This document shows, piece by piece, positions 16,590 through 25,007 of a stretch of 64,000 nt of DNA. The position numbers were made by a program, and so were the translations under genes. The DNA lies in contig JAFROT010000032.1 of the NCBI GenBank assembly GCA_017429525.1, positions 1 to 64,000 on the forward strand. The letters run 5' to 3'. Under the pieces are notes generated by a model that was given only the letters and a program-made list of their open reading frames with translations, did no database searches and was not told the DNA's origin. Within the stretch, counting starts at the first letter, position 1. Every line of letters starts with the position of its first letter. Source of the DNA: Bacteroidaceae bacterium (GTDB taxonomy: Bacteria > Bacteroidota > Bacteroidia > Bacteroidales > Bacteroidaceae).

Positions 16590-19418
16590 ATGAAGAACAT
16601 TATCATGAATAGAAGAATCTTTAAGGTCATATTCATCATGACTGCAATAGTGGCTGGATTAGGATTGAGTTCGGCACATGCTCAAACTGTTATCGAGGGC
16701 GTTGTGACGGACTCGCTCGGTCGAGCTGTGGACGCTTACGTGACCGTGTCGCCGAAAGGGACGGGGAGCATCATCGGCTTTGCGGACACAGACGCGAAGG
16801 GACATTATAAGTTGCAGTTCAAGAGCGCGACAGACTCCGTGGTGGTGACGGCGGCGGGTATGGCCATCGGCAATGTAGCGCGGGTCGTGGCGAATAGGTC
16901 GCAACGGCTGGACATTCGCGCGCGGCAGAAGGCAATAGAGCTGAAGGAGGTGTCGGTGAAGGCGGACAAGATACGTCAGCACGGCGACACGTTGAACTAC
17001 ACCGTCGGTGCCTACCAGCAGCAGGGCGACCGCGTCATCGGCGACGTGCTGAAGCGTATGCCGGGCATTGAGGTGTCGGAGAGCGGAGCCATCAAGTTCA
17101 ACGGCAAGAGCATTAAGAAATTCTATGTGGAAGATATGGACCTGTTGCAGGGCCGCTATGGTCTGGCCACCAATAACATCAACGCTTCAGACGTCGCCAC
17201 GGTGCAGGTGCTGGAACATCACCAGCCCATCAAGGCGCTGCAGGACAAGACCCTGACGGACGATGTAGCCATCAACCTGAAGCTGAAGAACGCAGCAAAG
17301 GGAACGGTGGCAATCAACACGATGGTGGGCGGTGGATGGCAACAATCCAGCCCGTGGCGCATCGGTAGCCGACCGCTCACGGACGGACAGACGGTCATTG
17401 GATCAAACCCGCTTTGGACAGCGGAGGTCGTAGGCATGTACTTCGCAAAGAAGCGGCAGAACATGACCTTATATAAAGGTAATAATACGGGCGACGACGT
17501 GTCGAGGGAACTGACCTCGCACTACTCAAGCATCAACAGCGTCAGCCTCTATCCCTTCTGCCCAATGAATGCCGTCATGCCCAACGGATCCGGCCTGCCA
17601 CAAAAACGCACCTTCGACAATCACAGCCACATTGCCACGACGAACCATTTGGAGAAGGTGGGTGAGGACTCGGAGGTGACGATGAATGTTGCCTATCACC
17701 ATGATAACATCCGCCGCGAAGGCACATCGGAAAGCGAACGTTTCATCACCGATGACAATCGTCTGCTGGCTACCGAGACACTGACATCGCAGACGCACTT
17801 GAATGACGTCAGCGGCAATCTGCGCTACATGTGGAATGCCAAGGACGGCTTCCTGGCAAATGTAATCAAGTTCGACGGTAGTTGGAACAACGACAAGGTG
17901 GAGGGGATGCTGGCATCGCAGTTGAATGGGCCACTGCCTATTAATTATGGCAGCGAAAGAACGCATCAGCATTTCGACCGCCCATCATTGGCCGTGAGCA
18001 ACACGACGAACCTCATCAAGAATATCGGCAAGCATACGCTCGACCTGCATTTCTCGGCTGGCTATGCTCAGCGGCCAAACACGCTCACCGTGGGCGTGGA
18101 TTCGCTTAATGCGCAGCAAGAGGTATTTAACTCTCATGCCTATCAGCAAGACATCGAATCGCGCCACATCAATGCCAACTTCCACACCAACTACAACTTC
18201 CGTTTTGGCAACTTCACCCTCTCATACGGTGTGATTGCCAATGCAAGTCTGCATGGGATAGAAACCGACCTCGAAGGCTTCACACCTCCCACTGATAGCG
18301 CAGCCCAAATCGTAAATAGTAAATCGTTAAATAGTAAATGTCTTAACGACCTTTGGTACAATACATACGAGCTTACCCTTGGTCAGCATTATAAATGGGA
18401 GCGCGGCGGTTGGCGCGTCAGCCTCGGCTGTCCGCTGAACCTCTACACGCAGACCCTTGATGACCGCATACGCGAAGATAAGCACAGCTACGTCCACTTG
18501 CTTGTCTCGCCAACTTTCTCCACCAGCTACGAGTGGCGCGACTGGAGCGGCAACATCGGAGCCTCGTACTACAGAAACGTTGGCGACCCTGGCGGCATAT
18601 ACAGCGGCTACATAATGAGCAACTACCGCTCGTTCCAGAGGTCGTATGTGGAACAGCTTTCTGAGACAGACCGTATCGGCACCAGCGCCAGCATCGGCTA
18701 TCGCAGTGCCTTGAACGCCACCTTCTTTCGTCTGAATGCCAGTTACAACCACACCCGCGACAATCAGATCTATGGCTACTCCTATCAAGGTGCCACCAGT
18801 GTCGTACAGGCTGTGGATCAGGCTACCACCGCCGACTCCTACAACCTCGGCTTCGATTTCAGCAAGGGTTTCGACTGGCTGCAGACCACCATTCGAGCTT
18901 TCGGCGGTTACGGCCACAGCCACAGCGAGCAGTTGATAGCCGACCAGCTCTATCCTTTCACTTCCCGCACCATCAGTCTTGGGGCTGGAGGAACCATCAC
19001 CCCCCTGCCTTGGCTCAACTTCGTAGTGAGCAGTGGATATAGTTGGAACATCTCAGAAACAGATCATTCAGGAGAAGTAACCACTCCCTCCCTCACAGGG
19101 AGGGCGGGGGGAGGGTCTGCCGTTCGCACCGCCACCCAGCGCCTCTCCATGAACGTCTATATCACCAAGCAGATGACCCTCACCGCAGCCGTTGAGGACA
19201 ACTACACCAACCTCACCGCCGAGAACCGCCATGCCTGGTTCGGCGACATCAAGGCCAAGTACAAACTCGGTCGCTGTGATCTGGAACTACAACTCAACAA
19301 CCTCTTCGACCAACGTCACTACACCCGCGTCAACTACAGCGGCCTCGACATCTACACCAACACCTCGCAGCTGCGGCCCCGAAATATCCTCGCCACAGTG
19401 AGATTCAAACTATTATAA
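16590..19418 (+). CDS. TonB-dependent outer-membrane receptor-like protein
   Basis: 942 residues. The signal peptide ends SSAHAQ (start 16590; an ATG at 16605 is an alternative). A CarboxypepD_reg-like domain follows (VIEGVVTDSLGRAVDAYVTV). Next is a plug domain with DVLKRMPGIEV, IKFNGKSIKKFYVEDMDL and ATVQVLEHHQPIKAL, then a beta-barrel to a C-terminus ending LATVRFKLL. No SusD-type partner is present. Two low-complexity intrusions stand out: TTPSLTGRAGGGS near the C-terminus, encoded by palindromic element A (19083-19119), and an AT-rich stretch at 18308-18340 (VNSKSLNSKCLN). It lies between GLPGLI copies 2 and 3. The substrate is unknown. Confidence 0.88.
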   Translation: MKNIIMNRRIFKVIFIMTAIVAGLGLSSAHAQTVIEGVVTDSLGRAVDAYVTVSPKGTGSIIGFADTDAKGHYKLQFKSATDSVVVTAAGMAIGNVARVVANRSQRLDIRARQKAIELKEVSVKADKIRQHGDTLNYTVGAYQQQGDRVIGDVLKRMPGIEVSESGAIKFNGKSIKKFYVEDMDLLQGRYGLATNNINASDVATVQVLEHHQPIKALQDKTLTDDVAINLKLKNAAKGTVAINTMVGGGWQQSSPWRIGSRPLTDGQTVIGSNPLWTAEVVGMYFAKKRQNMTLYKGNNTGDDVSRELTSHYSSINSVSLYPFCPMNAVMPNGSGLPQKRTFDNHSHIATTNHLEKVGEDSEVTMNVAYHHDNIRREGTSESERFITDDNRLLATETLTSQTHLNDVSGNLRYMWNAKDGFLANVIKFDGSWNNDKVEGMLASQLNGPLPINYGSERTHQHFDRPSLAVSNTTNLIKNIGKHTLDLHFSAGYAQRPNTLTVGVDSLNAQQEVFNSHAYQQDIESRHINANFHTNYNFRFGNFTLSYGVIANASLHGIETDLEGFTPPTDSAAQIVNSKSLNSKCLNDLWYNTYELTLGQHYKWERGGWRVSLGCPLNLYTQTLDDRIREDKHSYVHLLVSPTFSTSYEWRDWSGNIGASYYRNVGDPGGIYSGYIMSNYRSFQRSYVEQLSETDRIGTSASIGYRSALNATFFRLNASYNHTRDNQIYGYSYQGATSVVQAVDQATTADSYNLGFDFSKGFDWLQTTIRAFGGYGHSHSEQLIADQLYPFTSRTISLGAGGTITPLPWLNFVVSSGYSWNISETDHSGEVTTPSLTGRAGGGSAVRTATQRLSMNVYITKQMTLTAAVEDNYTNLTAENRHAWFGDIKAKYKLGRCDLELQLNNLFDQRHYTRVNYSGLDIYTNTSQLRPRNILATVRFKLL
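18308..18340 (+). repeat. AT-rich imperfect duplication inside the receptor gene
   Basis: ATCGTAAATAGTAA followed by ATCGTTAAATAGTAA makes a near-tandem 15-bp repeat in an otherwise GC-richer gene. It encodes NSKSLNSK-like residues in frame. This looks like an intruded intergenic-type sequence. Confidence 0.5.
19083..19119 (+). repeat. palindromic element copy A, in frame in the receptor
   Basis: The arms CCCTCCCT and AGGGAGGG surround CAC, followed by CGGGGGGAGGGTCT. In the receptor's frame it reads TPSLTGRAGGGS. It matches copy D (reverse complement) at nearly every base. Confidence 0.8.
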
Positions 19419-19424
19419 AACCAC

Positions 19425-20303
19425 ATGAACAAAAGATTAGTTATTATTATCATCATCCTCGCCTTCGTATGCGGCGGGGCGAATGCCCAGCAGAAGCAAA
19501 GCGGGGCCAGAGCTAACGGAAGTCACATCATTGTCCTGGGGCGTAAGGTTATCGACACGGCCAACCTGCGCATCAAGTACGCGTGGGGCGCCACGGACAT
19601 CACGCAGGACAGCACCTACCTGGATTGCGGACAGCTGCTCATCGGACAGCACATGACGAAGTACAGCAGCTGGTTCGTGGAGGTGGCCGACAGCCAGCGC
19701 GTGGAGTGGGCACGGCAGAACCCGAATGCACAGAGCGTACCCAACGGCACATGGTGGATGCGGGGCAAGGTGCCGGGCATCTGGAGCGAATACCAGTACT
19801 CCAATATCTTCATCCACGGCGACACGCTCAACGAGTGGGCAGTCATGCCGATGGGACAGGAATGGCCGCAGCGGTATGAGGAGAAATGGAGCGGACAGGA
19901 GTGGACGCTGGAGGAAGATACCGCTTCATTCCTCGGTCACAGCTGCCAGAAAGCTACCTGCCGCTGGCGCGGCCGCGATTACGTGGCATGGTTCGCGCCT
20001 GACATCCCCATCCGCCGCGGGCCGTGGAAGTTCGGCGGCTTGCCGGGCCTCATCATGAAGATTCACGATGTGGACAGCCTCTACGTCTTCGAGGCCGTGG
20101 CCATCGAGAAGGGCAACTTCCCCATCTACCAGTACCCCAAGGAGGAGTTCATGAAATCCACCCGCTCCCACACATGGAAGCTGCAGATTGCCTACAACCG
20201 CAACTATCTGAAGACCGCCGGCATCAGAAGCTTCAACGAGGACGGCACCATCGGCGACCTGAAATCCAACCCGCACGACTATGACCCGATGGAGTTGGAA
20301 TAA
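19425..20303 (+). CDS. GLPGLI family secreted protein (copy 3)
   Basis: 292 residues. The signal peptide MNKRLVIIIIILAFVCGG-ANAQQ closely resembles those of copies 5 and 6. The core motifs are CQKATCRWRGRDYVAWFAPD and GPWKFGGLPGLIMKIHD. The C-terminus is YDPMELE. It follows the receptor by 6 bp and closes the first module (TonB domain, GLPGLI, GLPGLI, receptor, GLPGLI). The next gene, a second TonB-domain protein, starts 56 bp on and opens a second module without a receptor. Confidence 0.88.
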   Translation: MNKRLVIIIIILAFVCGGANAQQKQSGARANGSHIIVLGRKVIDTANLRIKYAWGATDITQDSTYLDCGQLLIGQHMTKYSSWFVEVADSQRVEWARQNPNAQSVPNGTWWMRGKVPGIWSEYQYSNIFIHGDTLNEWAVMPMGQEWPQRYEEKWSGQEWTLEEDTASFLGHSCQKATCRWRGRDYVAWFAPDIPIRRGPWKFGGLPGLIMKIHDVDSLYVFEAVAIEKGNFPIYQYPKEEFMKSTRSHTWKLQIAYNRNYLKTAGIRSFNEDGTIGDLKSNPHDYDPMELE

Positions 20304-20359
20304 GCATGAAACTAAATCACTAATACGCACAAATTATCACAAATAATCATTCTACTAAG

Positions 20360-20827
20360 ATGAGAACAAACATGATTATCGCCATGGCTGCAATGTTCTT
20401 GCTGGCTGGCACTTTCACAACAAACGCCCAAACAAAAGCAAAGCAACAAACAACCGCTCAGACGCACTCTACTCTCCCCCTCCAGGGGGAGCGGGGAGGG
20501 GGTCTTTTCTCTCCCGAACAAGTTGACCAACGTGCCATGTTCCCTGGAGGACAGGAGGGCATGATGAGCTACATGATGCAAAATATGAAGTACCCCAAGG
20601 AAGCAGAGAAGGATAAGGCGCAGGGAACCGTCGTCGTCCACTTCGTCGTGGAAGCCGATGGCTGCATATCCGATGCCCACGTTCCCGACAGCCTGAAAGT
20701 CCATCCCATCCTCGATGCCGCCGCCGTGGCGTTCGTCAAGGCCATGCCTAAATGGAAGCCAGCACAACTGAAGGGCAAGGCCGTCCGCCAACGTGCCTCA
20801 CATGCCATCTCATATCGATTCAAGTAA
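20360..20827 (+). CDS. secreted TonB C-terminal-domain protein, paralogue with palindromic insert
   Basis: 155 residues, a close paralogue of the protein at 14404: both share PGGQEGMMSxMMQNMKYP, EAEKDKAQGTVVVHFV and MPKWKPAxLKGKAVRQ. The signal peptide is MRTNMIIAMAAMFLLAG...NAQ. Between the signal peptide and SPEQVDQ it has about 20 extra residues, including LPLQGERGGGLF, which is encoded by palindromic element B (20471-20507). The paralogue has only a few residues there. The TonB domain itself is intact. It starts the second half of the cluster, with three GLPGLI genes downstream. Confidence 0.82.
   Translation: MRTNMIIAMAAMFLLAGTFTTNAQTKAKQQTTAQTHSTLPLQGERGGGLFSPEQVDQRAMFPGGQEGMMSYMMQNMKYPKEAEKDKAQGTVVVHFVVEADGCISDAHVPDSLKVHPILDAAAVAFVKAMPKWKPAQLKGKAVRQRASHAISYRFK
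20471..20507 (+). repeat. palindromic element copy B, in frame in the TonB-domain paralogue
   Basis: ACTCTCCCCCTCC and GGGGGAGCGGGGAGG mark the element. It is translated LPLQGERGGGLF and is missing from the paralogue at 14404, so it looks like an insertion after the duplication, or a loss from the other copy. Confidence 0.75.
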
Positions 20828-20841
20828 TTCCACTCTTCGTC

Positions 20842-21729
20842 ATGAAACAAATAATGATAATAGCCCTCGCCCTCATCCTCCCTTCCCTTTTGGGAGGGGC
20901 TGGGGGCAGGCCGTGTGGCGGAGCATGGGCTCAGCCCAAAGTAAACGGTAGGGCTCCCACCCGTGAGAAAAGGGGGTATGACCAACGAATCGTCGTGGAT
21001 ACCGCCAATGTGCGTGTTCTGTATGCCCTCAATGCCAAGAACATCAAGGACGAGACAACTTATATGGACCTCGGCAAGTTGGAGGTAGGCAAGCGGATGC
21101 GGAAGTACAGCAGTGAGTTCGTATATACCTCTGACATAGAGATTGCTAAATGGAAACGAGAGAAAGGTTACAAAGGATACGTCCCCAAGACTTTCTTTCT
21201 TCGTGGGGAGAAGAAGGACAATTGGAGCGAATTAGTTTATTCGGACTACTTCATCGAAGGAAACAAACTGACGGAATGGGCGTGTATGCCGCTGTGGGCC
21301 GAAAAAGACAATGGCCGCTATACTGAGGACTGGCCGCTGATGCAGTGGAAGCTAAGGGACTCAACAAAGACAATTCTTAACCACAAATGCCAGATGGCCA
21401 CCTGTCATTTTCGTGGCCGTGACTTCGTGGCATGGTTCGCTGCTGACGTACCTATCAAGGGCGGGCCGTGGAAATTCGGCGGACTGCCCGGCTGCATCCT
21501 CAAAATCCATGATACCAAGTTCTATTACAGGTGGGAGGCGGTGGCCATTGAGCGTGGCAAATTCCCCATCTATCAATATCCCGAATCCCTCTATCCTAAA
21601 ACACCCCGCAAACGCATCTGGAAGTTACAGAAGGAATACTCCGAAAACTACCTGAATGCCATCGGATGGATAAGTCTCGAAGGAAGGATACCGAAGAGAA
21701 TAACCTACGAACAGTTGGAAAAAGAATAA
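20842..21729 (+). CDS. GLPGLI family secreted protein (copy 4), signal peptide carries a palindromic insert
   Basis: 295 residues from MKQIMIIALALIL. Earlier in-frame ATGs (20752) lie inside the upstream gene. The signal region continues LPSLLGGAGGRP and then CGGAWAQ. The other copies go directly from the hydrophobic run to CGGANAQ, so about 12 residues appear inserted, encoded by palindromic element C (20877-20912). Whether the longer signal still works is unknown. The core is CQMATCHFRGRDFVAWFAAD and GPWKFGGLPGCILKIHD, so this copy has GLPGCI, not GLPGLI. The C-terminus is YEQLEKE. Its stop overlaps the next ATG (TAATG). Confidence 0.86.
   Translation: MKQIMIIALALILPSLLGGAGGRPCGGAWAQPKVNGRAPTREKRGYDQRIVVDTANVRVLYALNAKNIKDETTYMDLGKLEVGKRMRKYSSEFVYTSDIEIAKWKREKGYKGYVPKTFFLRGEKKDNWSELVYSDYFIEGNKLTEWACMPLWAEKDNGRYTEDWPLMQWKLRDSTKTILNHKCQMATCHFRGRDFVAWFAADVPIKGGPWKFGGLPGCILKIHDTKFYYRWEAVAIERGKFPIYQYPESLYPKTPRKRIWKLQKEYSENYLNAIGWISLEGRIPKRITYEQLEKE
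20877..20912 (+). repeat. palindromic element copy C, in frame in a signal peptide
   Basis: CCTCCCTTCCC, a short centre, GGGAGGGG, then CTGGGGGCAGG. It is translated PSLLGGAGGRP in the same frame as copies A and F. It lies between the hydrophobic core and the predicted cleavage site of the GLPGLI protein. Confidence 0.75.
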
Positions 21730-22559
21730 TGAACAAGAAAGTAATCACCATAGTTTTCGCCCTTGCCGCCGTGTGCGGCAGGGCGAATGCGCAGCAGAAC
21801 CAAGGCGAAGTGATTCCAAGTACAAAAACGCGCCGTGGACTGAAAGAAAAACAAGTGGGCACAACTATTATGTATGTGGACTATGCCATGAACGCCGACT
21901 CCATCGGGCAGGAACGGACTTACATCGACAAGCAACGGCTGGAGATAGGGCGAGACTGTGCGAAGTACAGCAGCCTGTTTTTGAAACAGTTTGTCGGCAG
22001 CACACGTCCGACCAGAGACGGACAAGCCATTATGCGAGGTGGCAAGCCGGGTAAAAATAATAGCTTTTGGAACGACATCCAGTTCACTGACCTCTTTTTC
22101 AAGGACGGACAGGTCACAGAATACGCAGACATGCCGATGCGACACGAAAGCAATAACAGCCAGTTTACGGAGCTATGTCCAGTCCAGCAGTGGAAACTGC
22201 ACAACGAGACAAAAACAATACTGGAGCACCGCTGCCAGAAAGCCACCTGCCATTGGCGGGGCCGCGACTTCGAGGCGTGGTTCGCTCCCGACATCCCCGT
22301 AAAGCGTGGCCCCTGGCGGTTCAACGGCCTGCCAGGGCTGATACTCAAACTGTACGACACCGAACACTTCTATACCTTCGAGGCCATCAGCCTGAAGAAA
22401 GTGAACGAACCAATGATGCTCTATGATTTCAACTACAGGAAGACCACGCGACTGCGAGTGCGCAAGTTGCAACGGGTGCTTCAGGTGAACTACTGGAAAG
22501 CCACGGCGCAGTCAACACAATTCCCCGACAAACCGTTTGAGCAGTTAGAGAAGGAGTAA
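21729..22559 (+). CDS. GLPGLI family secreted protein (copy 5)
   Basis: 276 residues from MNKKVITIVFALAAVCG; the ATG at 21729 shares its A with the stop of copy 4, and earlier in-frame ATGs fall inside copy 4. The signal peptide ends ANAQQ. The core is CQKATCHWRGRDFEAWFAPD and GPWRFNGLPGLILKLYD, with Asn replacing the usual Gly before GLPGLI. The C-terminus is FEQLEKE. It is followed 5 bp later by copy 6. Translational coupling with copies 4 and 6 suggests the three are made in fixed ratio. Confidence 0.87.
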   Translation: MNKKVITIVFALAAVCGRANAQQNQGEVIPSTKTRRGLKEKQVGTTIMYVDYAMNADSIGQERTYIDKQRLEIGRDCAKYSSLFLKQFVGSTRPTRDGQAIMRGGKPGKNNSFWNDIQFTDLFFKDGQVTEYADMPMRHESNNSQFTELCPVQQWKLHNETKTILEHRCQKATCHWRGRDFEAWFAPDIPVKRGPWRFNGLPGLILKLYDTEHFYTFEAISLKKVNEPMMLYDFNYRKTTRLRVRKLQRVLQVNYWKATAQSTQFPDKPFEQLEKE

Positions 22560-22564
22560 GCAAC

Positions 22565-23428
22565 ATGAACAAACGTATCATCACCATTATCCTCGCCCTC
22601 GCCGCCGTGTGCGGTGGGGCAAATGCACAACAGAAGCAGGGACACGTCATGCGGCCTAAACCGAGGGGCGTGGGTAAGACAACCATGATAGGACAGGCGC
22701 AACTCGAAGTGGAGTATGCGTTGAATGCCACAGACATCAGCAATCCCGACACATATCTCGACCTGCACGTTCTCAGGGCAGGCAAGGAACTGAGCAAGCA
22801 CTACAGCCGCTTCTTAGAGCGGGGCGACTCGCTCTACGATGCCTACATGAAAGCCAACCCCAACGCCGAGGGCGTGCCCAGCACCTTTTATACCATTGGC
22901 CGCGAGGGGCAGTACTGGAGCGAGTACCAGTCCACGGAGATATTCACCGAGCAGGGCCAGCAGACCTTCTACGCCTGGATGCCGTGGGCCATGGAACGCT
23001 ACAACGCCTACTACACGGAGCCCGCCGCACAGCAGCAGTGGACGCTGCACAGCGAGCGACAGACCTTTCTCGGCCACGAGTGCCAGAAAGCCACCTGCCA
23101 CTGGCGGGGCCGCGACTTCGAGGCATGGTTTGCCGCCGACATCCCCATGCGCCTCGGACCATGGTCGTTCGGTGGTCTGCCTGGCCTGATACTGAAACTC
23201 AACGACACGCAACGGCTCTACACTTGGGAGGCCGTCAGCCTCCGTTCTGGTAAGTTTCCTATCACCAAACGAAAATATGAAGGCTTCCACAAGGACACTC
23301 GCGCCCACGTCTATAAACTACAGGTAGCCGCCAACCGCGACCACTTGAAGGCCGGCGGTGCCATCGACCGCCGCACAGGAAAGCTAAAGTCCGCTCTGCA
23401 TCCCTTTGAACCCTTAGAGAAGGAGTAA
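22565..23428 (+). CDS. GLPGLI family secreted protein (copy 6)
   Basis: 287 residues, with the clearest signal peptide of the set (MNKRIITIILALAAVCGG-ANAQQ). The core is CQKATCHWRGRDFEAWFAAD and GPWSFGGLPGLILKLND. The C-terminus is FEPLEKE. It ends the cluster and is convergent with trpA, whose stop is 64 bp away. Only a short hairpin (CTTCGC-AA-GCGAAG, about 23453-23466) without a T run lies between them, so the terminator is not obvious. Confidence 0.88.
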   Translation: MNKRIITIILALAAVCGGANAQQKQGHVMRPKPRGVGKTTMIGQAQLEVEYALNATDISNPDTYLDLHVLRAGKELSKHYSRFLERGDSLYDAYMKANPNAEGVPSTFYTIGREGQYWSEYQSTEIFTEQGQQTFYAWMPWAMERYNAYYTEPAAQQQWTLHSERQTFLGHECQKATCHWRGRDFEAWFAADIPMRLGPWSFGGLPGLILKLNDTQRLYTWEAVSLRSGKFPITKRKYEGFHKDTRAHVYKLQVAANRDHLKAGGAIDRRTGKLKSALHPFEPLEKE

Positions 23429-23492
23429 TATAGACGAAGAGTATTGACGTGTTCTTCGCAAGCGAAGTGAGCCAGTTTGAGTGGACATGTTC

Positions 23493-24272
23493 CTAACGCC
23501 GCAAAGCCTCGAAGAGGAGGTCGCATGCGCGGTCGGCATTGACGGTTTGATCGAGCAGGCTAACGAATTTCGATCCGATGATGGCTCCTGCTGCGTTAGC
23601 CTGTGCACTTTCGAGCGTTTGGCGATTGCTGATTCCGAAGCCTATCATGCGAGGATTGTGTAGAGCCATGGCGTTGACGTGGTTGAAGTAGGCCTGCTTC
23701 TGTTTGTCGAATTCGCGTTGCGCTCCCGTGGTAGCTGCCGACGAGACCATATAGATGAAACCATTCGTGTGCTCGTCGATGAAGCGAATGCGCTCGTCGC
23801 TGGTCTCGGGAGTGATGAGCATGATGACGCGAAGGTCGTAGCGGTCGGCTATGGGCTTGACGGATTCGAGATAATCCTTGAATGGTAAATCAGGGATGAT
23901 CACTCCGCTGACGCCCGCCTCGACACAACGAGCGCAAAAGGCTTCGATCCCGAACTGAATGATGGGATTGAGATACCCCATCAGGATGAGGGGAATATGA
24001 ACTTCGTCGTGGATGCTTTCCAACTGGTTGAATAGCGTACGGAGCGTCATCCCGCCCTGAAGCGCTTTTGTGGCAGCATTCTGGATGACAGGCCCGTCGG
24101 CCATCGGGTCGCTGAAAGGGATGCCTACTTCAATCATGTCTATGCCTCGTCGTTGCAGGGTAAGAATGACTTCGGGAGTAGAGGCGAGGGTGGGATGGCC
24201 AGCACAGAAGTAGAGGGACAAGATGTTCCGTGATTTCTGGCTAAAGAGGGTCTGAATGCGATTGGTAGTCAT
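23493..24272 (-). CDS. trpA: TrpA, tryptophan synthase alpha chain
   Basis: 259 residues. TrpA splits indole-3-glycerol phosphate to indole and glyceraldehyde 3-phosphate and passes indole to TrpB. The start shows LSLYFCAGHPTLAST, then MIEVGIPFSDPMADGPVIQNA, which holds the catalytic Glu and Asp. GVIIPDLPFKDY follows, and GFGISNRQTLESA near the C-terminus is the phosphate site. It is the last gene of the trp operon, 69 bp after trpF. That gap contains a 17-base piece (GAAAGATTGAAAAGTGA) related to the inverted repeat at 45.4 kb. Confidence 0.95.
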   Translation of the reverse strand: MTTNRIQTLFSQKSRNILSLYFCAGHPTLASTPEVILTLQRRGIDMIEVGIPFSDPMADGPVIQNAATKALQGGMTLRTLFNQLESIHDEVHIPLILMGYLNPIIQFGIEAFCARCVEAGVSGVIIPDLPFKDYLESVKPIADRYDLRVIMLITPETSDERIRFIDEHTNGFIYMVSSAATTGAQREFDKQKQAYFNHVNAMALHNPRMIGFGISNRQTLESAQANAAGAIIGSKFVSLLDQTVNADRACDLLFEALRR

Positions 24273-24341
24273 TATATTGAGAGTGAAAAGTTGAAAGATT
24301 GAAAAGTGAAAAATAACTCTTGATAGGTGCTTTCCCGTCGC

Positions 24342-25007
24342 TTAGGGATGGGAGCGTAATGTCTGAATGAACGTGTGTAGGGCCTCAAGGTCCTTGAGGG
24401 CGGCTGATCGTTCGAAACGCGAATTGACGTCGAAACCGATACAACGCGGATGGCTGTAGCAGCGAAGACGTTTAGCGTCATCAGGTCCTATTCCTCCGCT
24501 GAGCAGGAAGGGCGTACGTCCATCGTATGCGTCCAAGAGGCTCCAATCGAATTGTTTACCGCTGCCGCCAATCAGTGGAGTGGGGGTATCGAAGAGGAAG
24601 TAGTCGCAATCGACGTACTCGCTTGTTCGTTCGAGATCGGATTGTTGCTTGATGGCAAATGCTTTCACGATGGGCAATGAGGTCGCCGCATGCACTTCAC
24701 AACAGAAGGTGGCGCTCTCCGAGCCATGGAGTTGGATGATGTCGAGGCCGAGAGCCAGGACTTGACTTTGGACCTCCTCGATTGTGGGATTCACGAAGAC
24801 ACCAATACGTCTTGCTCGCTGGGGCAGGTAGCTGGGCGGCTCACCTACGTAGCGTGCGCTGCCTTGCCAACAGATGAATCCCATCCAGTCCACGCCCAAG
24901 GCTTCGACCGCACGTATATTGTCGGCATCGCGCATTCCGCAAACCTTCAGGAGGTGCTGTCGTGAGGTCGTGCTCGACGAGATGAGGGAGGGTTGCAGCT
25001 TACTCAT
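24342..25007 (-). CDS. trpF: TrpF, phosphoribosylanthranilate isomerase
   Basis: 221 residues. It carries out the third committed step to tryptophan, an Amadori rearrangement. The catalytic Cys is in LLKVCGMRDADNI (about 19-31). GVDWMGFICWQGSARYV, IQLHGSES and FLLSGGIGPDDAKRL are standard TIM-barrel stretches. The usual DVNSGVE motif reads DVNSRFE here. The start overlaps the trpC stop by 4 bp, so translation is probably coupled. The first 18 residues are Ser/Thr-rich and longer than usual; a later start is possible but no Met fits before the core. Confidence 0.92.
   Translation of the reverse strand: MSKLQPSLISSSTTSRQHLLKVCGMRDADNIRAVEALGVDWMGFICWQGSARYVGEPPSYLPQRARRIGVFVNPTIEEVQSQVLALGLDIIQLHGSESATFCCEVHAATSLPIVKAFAIKQQSDLERTSEYVDCDYFLFDTPTPLIGGSGKQFDWSLLDAYDGRTPFLLSGGIGPDDAKRLRCYSHPRCIGFDVNSRFERSAALKDLEALHTFIQTLRSHP

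Noticed and set aside
23450..23470. Terminator between GLPGLI copy 6 and trpA
   Set aside because: The hairpin CTTCGC-AA-GCGAAG has a 2-nt loop and no T run on either side, so it is not supported as a terminator.
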